A program made the translations under genes and the position numbers. This document shows, piece after piece, positions 32,824 through 40,040 of a DNA stretch of 64,000 nucleotides. Each line of letters starts with the position of its first letter. Within the stretch, counting starts at the first letter, position 1. The notes below the pieces were generated by a model. It was not told the DNA's origin and made no database searches. It was given only the letters and a program-made list of their open reading frames with translations. The DNA is from CAYIHX01 sp964363305 (GTDB lineage: Bacteria; Bdellovibrionota; UBA1018), in the NCBI GenBank assembly GCA_964363305.1, contig CAYIHX010000001.1, forward strand, positions 1 through 64,000. Reading direction: 5' to 3'.

Positions 32824-32863
32824 TTGGTCATCCGAGCGCGGTTGTCACGGAAACGTAGGGTTA
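32824..32863 (-). repeat. Interspersed repeat B, copy 2
   Basis: About 40 bp with only a few differences from 30370-30410. In minus orientation it starts with the TAA stop of the DHFR-like gene and continues CCCTACGTTTCCGTGACAAC. Confidence 0.8.
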
Positions 32864-33379
32864 CTTCTTGATTTCGTAGGAAACCTGCACAAGGCCGGAA
32901 CTGAACGACTTGGCACCGAGATTACGGAGCAGGCTTTCCACTCCAACTTCACCAAAAAGAGGAACACCGCCACCTAGCAAGATCGGAATTATTGAAACGG
33001 TGAGATCCGTAACGACCCCCTCGGTAAGTCCCTGCCGAGCGGTGGCACCCCCATCAAGATAAACCCGTTGAATCCCACTTTCGGCAAGTTTTTGGAGAAT
33101 CGGCTTCAAGGCCCCCGAAGCCTGAATTTCATCACGAATCGGAGCAAATGGCCTGTGGGTTAGCACGAGAACCTTCTTTCCCTCATAGGGCCACGCCCTA
33201 AAACCGCGAACCGTTTCATAGGTGTTCCTCCCAATGAGGAGGCAGTCCACTGAGGACATGAAATCAGCATACCCGTAGTCTTCGCCTTCGGATTTCACAA
33301 TGTCCAGCCAGCTCAGCCCGTGGTCCCGCGTGGCGATGAATCCATCGAGGCTGGCGGCGATGTAGATCGAGGTCTTCAT
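32861..33379 (-). CDS. RibD C-terminal / dihydrofolate reductase-like protein
   Basis: A 172-residue DHFR-fold protein of the RibD_C family. KTSIYIAASLDGFIATRDH is the nucleotide-fold N-terminus, VDCLLIGRNTYETV and VLVLTHRPF follow, and IQRVYLDGGATARQGLTEG with IPILLGGGVPLF is the family signature. Such proteins are usually uncharacterised NADPH reductases in accessory regions. ATG 33379 is chosen; longer in-frame starts add a non-family extension. Its stop lies inside repeat B2. Confidence 0.85.
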   Translation of the reverse strand: MKTSIYIAASLDGFIATRDHGLSWLDIVKSEGEDYGYADFMSSVDCLLIGRNTYETVRGFRAWPYEGKKVLVLTHRPFAPIRDEIQASGALKPILQKLAESGIQRVYLDGGATARQGLTEGVVTDLTVSIIPILLGGGVPLFGEVGVESLLRNLGAKSFSSGLVQVSYEIKK

Positions 33380-33436
33380 CTCCGTGACGATAGCTCCAAT
33401 GAAAGCGACATTAAAGTGCTTTTGACTGGGGCTCAT

Positions 33437-33610
33437 CTATCTAATAGTTCGCGTTACCCCGGGCGCTCATGATTTTTGAGCGAAAAAAAGGCCATAGTTC
33501 AACGGGGCCGCTCCTCGGAATCGCGCACCAGCCGGATGCGGAGCCCGTGTTTGAGAACGGGAATGTGAATGCTTCCGCTTTGGCTGGATACTTCAGTGAT
33601 TTAATTAATA
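33437..33610. other. Non-coding stretch with a possible gene-end remnant
   Basis: The 212 bp between the DHFR-like gene and the next TA pair hold a CGCTCA/TGAGCG hairpin near 33450 with A-run beside it. The minus strand near 33500-33570 could encode GLRIRLVRDSEERPR and a stop, resembling a C-terminal remnant. No intact gene is seen. Confidence 0.3.
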
Positions 33611-33630
33611 ACTTGCCTTAAAAGGCAAGT
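33611..33630. promoter_or_regulatory. Perfect palindrome before the second candidate TA pair
   Basis: ACTTGCCTT-AA-AAGGCAAGT has perfect 9-bp arms. It lies 18 bp before GTG 33649, the place expected for the operator of the Xre-type antitoxin 33949-34281, and is preceded by AT-rich ATTTAATTAATA. Confidence 0.5.
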
Positions 33631-33648
33631 TCAGGCAGGCTGGTATCC

Positions 33649-33945
33649 GTGGAATCGAGACGAACTTATCCTGTCACTTTAGTCGTGAATGACCGGCTTA
33701 TTCATCAAGTGATTATCGATCCCCACTACGAGGAGAAACACTCAGAATCAGTCACGGATGAGATTATCCTCGCCCTTGTAGTCAAGCTTGACGGTAGAAC
33801 GTTTGATTCCGACGATCAGGATGAGGAGTTCGAGTATTTCAAGACGGACCCGATTGAGTATGATGGAAAAAACTATCGGCTCATCTGGCTGCTCAAAGAC
33901 GACTGCATGTTTATCGGCGTCATTAACGCTTATCGGAGGCCTTGA
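33649..33945 (+). CDS. Candidate toxin paired with an Xre antitoxin
   Basis: A 98-residue protein, GTG start. Acidic middle (FDSDDQDEEFEYFKTDPIEY) and C-terminal NYRLIWLLKDDCMFIGVINA. The DEIILALVV...YRLIW...VINAYRR layout is that of small nuclease-like proteins encoded next to Xre antitoxins, but I cannot name the family. It sits 3 bp before the Xre gene. A perfect palindrome precedes it. Confidence 0.5.
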   Translation: MESRRTYPVTLVVNDRLIHQVIIDPHYEEKHSESVTDEIILALVVKLDGRTFDSDDQDEEFEYFKTDPIEYDGKNYRLIWLLKDDCMFIGVINAYRRP

Positions 33946-33948
33946 GTC

Positions 33949-34281
33949 ATGAAAAACAAAACGGATTCCCTGTTTCCCAGTCGTAAAAGGCTCGATGAAG
34001 TACGAAGGCGCCTTTCCGATCCGAGCGTCTTGGGTAGCTCACTTCTTCCTGATAATGCGACCCAAATCGACCGGGCGAAGTTCAAGGCCTGCGAAGCGAT
34101 CATCAAGTTTCGCCGCAAAAATAATCTGAAGCAAAAGGACCTGGCCACGCGGCTGGGGATCGACGAATCCAGGATGAGCGAGATCCTGCACTACAAGATC
34201 GAGGGGTTTACCTTGGATCGCCTCGTGAGCTATGCGCAGGTTATTTACCCTGACTTGAAGCTCGAGCTCACGGCGGCATAA
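33949..34281 (+). CDS. Xre family antitoxin (HigA2-like)
   Basis: A 110-residue DNA-binding protein. The HTH is KFRRKNNLKQKDLATRLGID with recognition helix ESRMSEILHYK, as in HigA/HTH_37 antitoxins. It ends YPDLKLELTAA. A second, decayed copy of this ending is at 31990-32020. Likely represses its own operon at the palindrome 33611-33630. Confidence 0.75.
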   Translation: MKNKTDSLFPSRKRLDEVRRRLSDPSVLGSSLLPDNATQIDRAKFKACEAIIKFRRKNNLKQKDLATRLGIDESRMSEILHYKIEGFTLDRLVSYAQVIYPDLKLELTAA

Positions 34282-34310
34282 GTACCCATCGAATCGCACG
34301 GTAAAAGCTG

Positions 34311-34361
34311 AGACCCGAGCTTCGCTCGCGGGTCACAAAACGGGGAAAACTAAACGGATAT
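34311..34361 (+). repeat. Interspersed repeat A, copy 3
   Basis: Same 50-bp core as at 32051 and 32737, same orientation, beginning 30 bp after the Xre stop. The hairpin is best here: GACCCGAGC-TTC-GCTCGCGGGTC with a 2-nt bulge. It is not followed by a T-run, so it is not a typical terminator on this strand. Confidence 0.8.
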
Positions 34362-34390
34362 TCTCGATCGACTATCAGGAGTTGCTGCAA

Positions 34391-34439
34391 AGAGTTCGGT
34401 CTTACTTTTATTGACAAAAGTAAGACCGAACTCTATACT
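34391..34439 (+). promoter_or_regulatory. 19-bp inverted repeat containing a consensus promoter
   Basis: Perfect 19-bp arms (34391-34409 and 34416-34434) around ATTGAC. The right side holds TTGACA (34411-34416), a 17-bp spacer and TATACT (34434-34439), a near-perfect sigma-70 promoter. The start ATG 34446 lies only 7 bp after the -10 box, predicting a leaderless mRNA. The inverted repeat covers the spacer, so an autorepressor binding it would block polymerase. Confidence 0.8.
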
Positions 34440-34445
34440 GATTCT

Positions 34446-34673
34446 ATGAGTAAAACCTGTATGTCGTCTAAAGGACAGGTCGTGATTCCCAAAGAGCTTC
34501 GAGATCGGGCTTGTTTGAAAGCTGGCCAGGAGTTCATGGTCCACGAGTCTTCGGGTGTAGTGTTTTTGGTTCCGGTAGTACCGATGGGGAGTCTGCGGGG
34601 TAAGTTGAAAGGGAAGGGCGTATCATCGAGTGGAATTCGTGATAAATCGGGCAAGGACGATGACCTTAAGTGA
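34446..34673 (+). CDS. AbrB/SpoVT-type antitoxin (VapB/MazE-like)
   Basis: A 75-residue protein with an AbrB swapped-hairpin domain: CMSSKGQVVIPKELRDRACLK is the family signature, followed by a Gly/Lys-rich toxin-binding tail (GSLRGKLKGKGVSS). It neutralises the PIN toxin whose GTG overlaps its stop as GTGA. ATG 34446 or ATG 34461 can start it; neither has a Shine-Dalgarno, consistent with leaderless translation from 34446. Confidence 0.87.
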   Translation: MSKTCMSSKGQVVIPKELRDRACLKAGQEFMVHESSGVVFLVPVVPMGSLRGKLKGKGVSSSGIRDKSGKDDDLK

Positions 34674-35056
34674 GCCACACGCTTCCGGTATTGCTCGATA
34701 GTTCGGCCTGGATTGCTTACTGGAATGAAGAGCCCCGCGCGGTCGGTGTCCTGGATAGGTACGCACGAAGGGTCGAGAAGGTCGTGGTGCCGACGCTAGT
34801 GATCTATGAATTGCATCGCCATCTTTTGAAGACGTTGCCTGAGCCTGATGCCATTCTTTTTGTGAAACAATTGAGCCGGGCAACGCTCGTGCCCTGCGAC
34901 GAGAAGATCGCACTCCTTGCCGCAACATTAGGACGGCAACACCGCCTAGGCACCGCCGACTCCATCATTCTGGCCACAGCATCGGCCTCGGGCGCTGAAC
35001 TCCTTACACTGGACAATGACTTTCGGGGTATTTCTGGGTGCCGAGTGATCGGCTAG
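34670..35056 (+). CDS. VapC-type PIN-domain ribonuclease toxin
   Basis: A 128-residue PIN domain with acidic residues in LLDSSAWIAYWNE, YELHRHLLK, LGTADSIILATASASG and LLTLDNDF, giving the four metal ligands of VapC ribonucleases. Starts at GTG 34670 overlapping the antitoxin stop, as in vapBC operons. All catalytic acids look intact. Confidence 0.9.
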   Translation: MSHTLPVLLDSSAWIAYWNEEPRAVGVLDRYARRVEKVVVPTLVIYELHRHLLKTLPEPDAILFVKQLSRATLVPCDEKIALLAATLGRQHRLGTADSIILATASASGAELLTLDNDFRGISGCRVIG

Positions 35057-35266
35057 CGTCCCGCATTGACCGCACGGCATGGGCAAAAACGTAAGCCCGC
35101 GAGCCCCTCTCCGGGAGTCAGTACTCCAGAGTCGGCACCAGCGTCAGCCGGTCCCATGTGCGTGCACGCTAGTGCGGCGGCCCCCGATCGTAAAACGGAG
35201 CGGGTAACAAAGTGTTAACCTGACTGGCTAACGGCCTCGATTGAGCGCACCTCGAGCGATGAGCGG

Positions 35267-35395
35267 CTACTTCTTTTTAGCTAGGGCTTGCTTGTTAGCT
35301 GCCGCGGCTTGCATCTTTTTGTCATTCTCGTTTTTGGCTTTGGAGGCCTTCTGTGATGCTTGCTTCTGGGCTGCTTTGGGGGATTTGTCTCCCAT
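35267..35395 (-). CDS. Small Lys/Ala-rich basic protein
   Basis: 42 residues: MGDKSPKAAQKQASQKASKA at the start, ending ANKQALAKKK. Made almost only of Lys, Ala, Gln, Ser, Asn, with one acidic patch. AAAGGTCC precedes ATG 35395 as ribosome binding site. The MGDKSPK start is, to my memory, recurrent in small bacterial proteins of unknown role, some of them DNA-binding-like. The 210 bp before it hold nothing else recognisable. Confidence 0.7.
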   Translation of the reverse strand: MGDKSPKAAQKQASQKASKAKNENDKKMQAAAANKQALAKKK

Positions 35396-35489
35396 AGTAA
35401 GGACCTTTCATTTTGGAGGTTCATTCAGTCTCACGGGGAATCTAGCCCTGTAGGATCGGATTGGCAAGAAATCGGAAATCATTCTCGGC

Positions 35490-36575
35490 CTACCTGATCT
35501 TCAAGATGTGCGCTCGCAGGGCTCGGGCGCCGGGAAGTCGCAACGGCAGGTCGCTGACTGCGTTATTTAGGTTGGCCGTCATTCCATGGAGTTCGTTCGC
35601 CGCGTCTTCTAAAGCGTCAGGTAGCCCCACTCCCGAGTAGGCGAGGTCGACTGATTCAACATCGCCTCTCCAGGCGCGATCGTCACGGTCGAACTCCGCA
35701 TCACTGAGTGTGACTCTTGCGGCCGTGCCGAAGTCGATTTGCGTGATCACGCCCACGTCAGTTGCGCCGGGAGGAAGTTGACTGAGCTTGCTCTGATGGT
35801 ATTTGGCGAAGGTAGAGAAACAGGCGTCGTTCTCAGGGTCGATCGAGTTCATGCTTAAGCGGTAGCGAAGATGGAAAGCAGTGATTGGAAGGTGAGCCAA
35901 GCGGGTCGGGATGCGAGAATGGAGTGGAGCCCCTTCGATTGAGTTCCGCGACGGAAAAGGAGATTCGCCCGCGGACGCGCGCTGAATCTCCATGCTGAAT
36001 CCGCTTTCTCTTTGGGTCGCTGCCTGGGCTTGAAGAGCGGAGTCCGTGATCGCCTCGTTCCGGCTGTTTTCAAGAAAGCGGCGAATGGGACTCGGAAAGA
36101 GATGACCAAGGACCCGCTGTTCGGAAATGGCGCCCAGTTCATATTGAGCGTAATGATATTGGAGATTGAGCGTCGCTTCTCCGAGAAGTGACACCGCGGC
36201 TACACAAGAGAGAGCCTGAGATCCGAAGGTCTGCCAATCGAGGGAGAGGTTCGAGACGATCTCGCGGGCGGCTTGAGTGACGTCGGATTCATTCGCGGCA
36301 AGCGGAGGGAGGCAAGTATAAGAAGCGCGGGGGTTCGGGCGATAGACAACGCTCCCGACGGCGCACTCGCTTTGCGTGCTGTTGAAACCGATCCGTTGGG
36401 TTCTTTGAACAAAAGCGCTTTGAAGCCAGGCGATATCCCGGTCGTCAGGATTGCTGACTCGAGTTTCAAGGTTGGGATGGAGGCGAGCACTACTGAATGC
36501 GTGCACATGGGTGGTGGGTGCTAGGATTGCGAGACTCAATGCCAAGACTTGGAGGGGGTGGCGCAGCGGACTCAT
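35490..36575 (-). CDS. Secreted protein of unknown function
   Basis: A 361-residue exported protein: PLQVLALSLAILAPTTHVHA is a signal peptide. Contains paired cysteines (SECAVGSVV, SYTCLPPL, LSCVAAVS, DACFSTF). Long helical C-terminal part ends RLPGARALRAHILKIR. No domain recognised; it resembles 11307-12770 and 19475-21559 in size, cysteine content and composition. An AATAACGCAG motif copy occurs inside it at 35556-35568. Confidence 0.6.
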   Translation of the reverse strand: MSPLRHPLQVLALSLAILAPTTHVHAFSSARLHPNLETRVSNPDDRDIAWLQSAFVQRTQRIGFNSTQSECAVGSVVYRPNPRASYTCLPPLAANESDVTQAAREIVSNLSLDWQTFGSQALSCVAAVSLLGEATLNLQYHYAQYELGAISEQRVLGHLFPSPIRRFLENSRNEAITDSALQAQAATQRESGFSMEIQRASAGESPFPSRNSIEGAPLHSRIPTRLAHLPITAFHLRYRLSMNSIDPENDACFSTFAKYHQSKLSQLPPGATDVGVITQIDFGTAARVTLSDAEFDRDDRAWRGDVESVDLAYSGVGLPDALEDAANELHGMTANLNNAVSDLPLRLPGARALRAHILKIR

Positions 36576-36595
36576 GCACTGGGTTATACTTGACT

Positions 36596-38194
36596 TTATT
36601 TGTATAGTAAAGGGCCGAGTTTCTCCTCCTCGGGTTCTCTTTTCGTGCTCCCACTCAAGCGCGCCGATCGGAAAAAGATGTGATTGAGCGGAGTCACTTC
36701 GACGCCGCTCACGCGGTCTGACATGAGGATCTCGTTCACGTCATAGTAGAGCGGCACGATGACTGCCTCGGTTTCGAGGAGGTGCTTCTGGGCCGTGACG
36801 TAGGCGCTCTTGCGGTGGGCTTCTGAGGTTGCGGTTCGCGCGTTGGCGACCTCGAGATCGAAATCCGGATTTTTAAAGCCCGTGAAGTTGTTGCCCGAGC
36901 TGGAAAAAAACACGGAAAGAAAATTGTCCGCATCGGGGTAGTCGGCGACCCAGCTCGAGAGAAAGAGCTCGGCCGAGTGCATTTGGCGCCGCACGGTGTA
37001 GGTCTTCAGGGGGAGCGCGTTCAGCTTGACTCGAAGGCCGAGATTTTTTTTCAGCTCCTCGACCACCTGAAGCGCCAGCTTTTGGTTGGTTTCCGAGTCG
37101 CTCACCATCAGTTCGAGCTCGGGCAAGGTGCTGACGCTGAGGTTTTCCTTGGCGAGTTCCTTTCGGGCCCGGTTGAGATCGAAGTCGATTCCCGCCTTCT
37201 TCTCATAGCCCAAAAGGCCAGGGGGCACGAAGCTGGTCGCGATCGTGCCTCTGACGCCGGCGCCGGCGATGATGTTTTTCTTCGAGATCGCCGCCGCGAT
37301 CGCGCGCCGGAGGCCCACGTTCTGGGTCGGAAACCGGGAAGTGTTCATGCCCAGGTAGAGGGTGCGCAGGTAAGGGAATTTTTTGAGCTGCTTGAGCAGG
37401 CCTGCTCCAGTCAGCTGAGGCGCGATGTCCAGCTTGCCCTTCTGAAACTGATCGATCGCATCCTCCGACTTCGGGACAATCATGCCGACGAGTTTGTCGA
37501 TCGCAGGTTTGCCGCCATAATACGCGGGGTTCGCCGTCATCGTATAGCTACGCCCATCATCGTACTGGCTCAGTAGGAAGGGGCCTACAGAGGCCATTTT
37601 TCCCGGGCGCTCCCAGCCCACGCCGTGCTTCTCGATGAGGTCGAGCCGAATCGGAAAACACACCCAGAAGCTGGGCAGGTAGATCCAGTGCGCGACCGGC
37701 TGCTTGAGTTTCACTTCGAGCGTCCGTTCATCGACCGCCTTGATGCCGACGAGGGAGAAATCAGAAATCTGTCCGGCGTTGAATTCCGCCGCGCCCTCGA
37801 TGTCGAACAGAAAATACGCATAAGGCGCAGCGGTCAACGGGGCGAGCAGTCGCTTCCAGCTATCGACGAAGTGCTGCGCGGTCAGTGGAACGCCGTCGCT
37901 CCACTTGAGGCCCGGGCGAAGTTGAAATACGTATTTTCGCCCGCCATCGAGAATCTTCCAGCCCGAGGCCAGGCCCGGCTCGGGCTTCAGGCTGGAAGGG
38001 AGGCGAACGAGCCCTTCCATGAGGTTCATGAGGAGGTAAATTTCGTAGGGCGTATGCGCCAAGTTCCAATCGAGCGTCGTGGGTTCGCCGGCCAGGCGAA
38101 AGCGGAGGATCTTTTCCGTTGGCGGCTCCGCCGGCTGCGCGAGGGCCGCAGAGGTGTTCAAGACGAGGAGGATGAGCAGGGCAATCCGCTTCAT
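36596..38194 (-). CDS. Peptide ABC transporter substrate-binding protein
   Basis: A 532-residue family-5 solute-binding protein (OppA/DppA/MppA type). Signal peptide KRIALLILLVLNTSAALAQP; LAGEPTTLDWNLAHTPYEIY is the family start, with VFQLRPGLKWSDGVPLTAQH and DYPDADNFLSVFFSS later. It would deliver oligopeptides to an ABC permease, but no permease or ATPase gene adjoins, so it is an orphan binding protein. The start overlaps the Cys-rich lipoprotein stop (38191-38194) by 4 bp, linking them in one operon. Confidence 0.92.
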   Translation of the reverse strand: MKRIALLILLVLNTSAALAQPAEPPTEKILRFRLAGEPTTLDWNLAHTPYEIYLLMNLMEGLVRLPSSLKPEPGLASGWKILDGGRKYVFQLRPGLKWSDGVPLTAQHFVDSWKRLLAPLTAAPYAYFLFDIEGAAEFNAGQISDFSLVGIKAVDERTLEVKLKQPVAHWIYLPSFWVCFPIRLDLIEKHGVGWERPGKMASVGPFLLSQYDDGRSYTMTANPAYYGGKPAIDKLVGMIVPKSEDAIDQFQKGKLDIAPQLTGAGLLKQLKKFPYLRTLYLGMNTSRFPTQNVGLRRAIAAAISKKNIIAGAGVRGTIATSFVPPGLLGYEKKAGIDFDLNRARKELAKENLSVSTLPELELMVSDSETNQKLALQVVEELKKNLGLRVKLNALPLKTYTVRRQMHSAELFLSSWVADYPDADNFLSVFFSSSGNNFTGFKNPDFDLEVANARTATSEAHRKSAYVTAQKHLLETEAVIVPLYYDVNEILMSDRVSGVEVTPLNHIFFRSARLSGSTKREPEEEKLGPLLYK

Positions 38195-39099
38195 TCTCCT
38201 AGTTTAACATGAACCCGGTCGGGCGTGATCCCGAGAAGGGCGCGGGATTCCCGGACGATGTCCATTTGCGCCTCAGTGAGGGCGCTGGCCTCGAGGTGGA
38301 GGCGTTTCCGCGCGGTCAGGCCTCGAACCCCTGGAGCGACGCGGACCTGCGAGGCAGCCGCCGCGACGAATGGGGTGACGAAGCGGTCGGATTGGATCCA
38401 ACTATTGTCCGGAGAGCAGACTTCCCTGTAGGCTCGGCCGGTGCGACGGCAGGTCTCTCCGCGATGGCTCTCCGTCGAGGTACCGGGGACGATGTACGGG
38501 GTGCCGTCCGCTGCCGTGATCTGGATTTCAGTGCGGACCGACTTCACCTGGTCGAAGTCGTAGTCGTGGGTGTACTCGTCGGTGACGGTCGAGCAGTCGG
38601 TCGTGTAGGCCGAGCAGTACGAACTGCACGACGTCTCGTAGGTGGTCACGCAATCGCTGGTGCAGTCCTGGTAGGGATTGCCATCCTTGTCGGTGTACTC
38701 GACACAGGCGCATGATTTCACGGGGTAGTCGTAGCAGTCCTCGGCATAGGAGACGCACACATCCTGGCACACCTCGCGATCCGAGTAAGTGGTGAGGGAG
38801 AGGCCGAGATTCGGAGAGAGCAGGCTAAACTGCCCAGCGAGGTCGGTGCTGATTCCGGTGACTGCCGTATCGGTGTCGTCAGTGAGATAACGCACGATTT
38901 CGAGGGAGGGGCTCAGCCGGAGAAAGATGCCGTACCAATCGATTGGGGTCTCAGCGAGGGGGGTCATGCTATCGGCGGAGTAGACAGTTGCCGCGCCGCT
39001 GTATTCATCAAGAGAGGAGGAAGTTTCATCGCAACCTGTTGAAAAAGCAGTTGAAAAGCAAAAAAATACGGCTACAGCAACACGAATCGACTTTGACAT
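38191..39099 (-). CDS. Cysteine-rich lipoprotein
   Basis: A 302-residue lipoprotein from ATG 39099 with lipobox FSTGC. The middle has an unusual run of about 15 cysteines (CQDVCVSYAEDC, SCACVEYTDKDG, DCTSDCVTTYETSCSSYC), suggesting a small disulfide-rich or metal-binding module. Flanks are Ser/Thr-rich. No family recognised. It overlaps the peptide-binding protein gene and may act with it. Confidence 0.65.
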   Translation of the reverse strand: MSKSIRVAVAVFFCFSTAFSTGCDETSSSLDEYSGAATVYSADSMTPLAETPIDWYGIFLRLSPSLEIVRYLTDDTDTAVTGISTDLAGQFSLLSPNLGLSLTTYSDREVCQDVCVSYAEDCYDYPVKSCACVEYTDKDGNPYQDCTSDCVTTYETSCSSYCSAYTTDCSTVTDEYTHDYDFDQVKSVRTEIQITAADGTPYIVPGTSTESHRGETCRRTGRAYREVCSPDNSWIQSDRFVTPFVAAAASQVRVAPGVRGLTARKRLHLEASALTEAQMDIVRESRALLGITPDRVHVKLGE

Positions 39100-39181
39100 A
39101 TTGCAGCGCGCAATAGCAGCAAGAAAGGGATCTGTCACTGAAATATTGACGCATAGCAATACAAATTGCTAAGGCCCGACC

Positions 39182-40036
39182 ATGAACCGAGCGAGGTGGG
39201 CGACCGGGGTACTTCTTCTGGGGATGGGCTGGGGCGGATCGGTTTTGGCCGACCTGATGGCTCCCCTGCAGGGCATGCCACTGAGTATTTTCGGGAACGA
39301 TGACCGAATCGCCGTGTCGGTCTCGGAGCCGCCTTTTCGGCGGTTGGTTCGACTGACGATTCAAAGGCTTCATGCTCCTTCGGGGACTTGTACCGGCGCC
39401 TTGGTCGGACCGAACCTCGTCCTGACGGCGGCCCATTGCTTTCATCATCGAGATCCCTCGGCTGCGATCGGGGTTGAGCTGGGTCGAGAGGGTTCTGAGC
39501 GATTTTTGGTGACGGAGGCGCTCGGAGCGCCCGAAACAGGTGTAGCGCCCGAGTTTGCGGAGTCTCACCCGGGCCACTGGGGCGACTGGGCCGTGCTTCG
39601 CCTCCGCGCGGATTTCGGCGAGGTGGTCGGTTGGTTTGAAGTGGAGGAGTCCTTTACCGCGCGCACCGAGGGCGTGGCGGTTTCGGTGGTTCTCGCCGGG
39701 TATCGCGGTGACCGCCAGCCGCGTTTGGCGGCTCATTTGGGTTGTCACATCCGCAGAGTCGATGCGGACGGAACCTTTGGCCATGACTGCGATATGGTGT
39801 CGGGGGCGAGCGGCGCGCCGCTGCTCTCGTGTACGGCGCTCACCGATTGTCGAATCGTAGGCGTGAATATTTCCGAATTTTACAACGCCCTGACCGGCGA
39901 TCGGTTTTCCGGCGGCTACGCCGATTCGGTCGCGAATCGAGGCGTGCAGGTCGGCCAGTTCGCACCCGCCGTGGCGAGATTGCGGCACGAGTGGCCGCAT
40001 GGAAATGTCCATCCGGGATCGTTTCGCTTCGACTAG
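39182..40036 (+). CDS. Secreted trypsin-like serine protease
   Basis: A 284-residue protease of the S1 fold. His of the triad is in NLVLTAAHCFHH, Asp in HWGDWAVLRL, Ser in MVSGASGAPLLS. The usual GDSGGP reads GASGAP here, so the Asp before the nucleophile region is Ala, more like V8/glutamyl endopeptidase variants. Signal peptide RWATGVLLLGMGWGGSVLA. Cysteines (CTGAL, HCFHH, HLGCHIR, HDCDM, SCTALTDC) support extracellular disulfides. Confidence 0.8.
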   Translation: MNRARWATGVLLLGMGWGGSVLADLMAPLQGMPLSIFGNDDRIAVSVSEPPFRRLVRLTIQRLHAPSGTCTGALVGPNLVLTAAHCFHHRDPSAAIGVELGREGSERFLVTEALGAPETGVAPEFAESHPGHWGDWAVLRLRADFGEVVGWFEVEESFTARTEGVAVSVVLAGYRGDRQPRLAAHLGCHIRRVDADGTFGHDCDMVSGASGAPLLSCTALTDCRIVGVNISEFYNALTGDRFSGGYADSVANRGVQVGQFAPAVARLRHEWPHGNVHPGSFRFD

Positions 40037-40040
40037 CTCG

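Noticed and set aside
33445..33475. CGCTCA/TGAGCG hairpin with A-run as a terminator
   Set aside because: The A-run follows the hairpin on the plus strand, the wrong orientation for intrinsic termination on either strand.
32051..34361. Family A and B repeats as integron attC sites
   Set aside because: Neither RYYYAAC nor GTTRRRY core sites occur at the repeat ends and no integron integrase is visible, so only a looser cassette-like interpretation is kept.
35241..35453. 70-residue plus-strand frame with Cys/Phe-rich hydrophobic sequence
   Set aside because: It is the complement of the better-supported Lys/Ala-rich gene on the minus strand.
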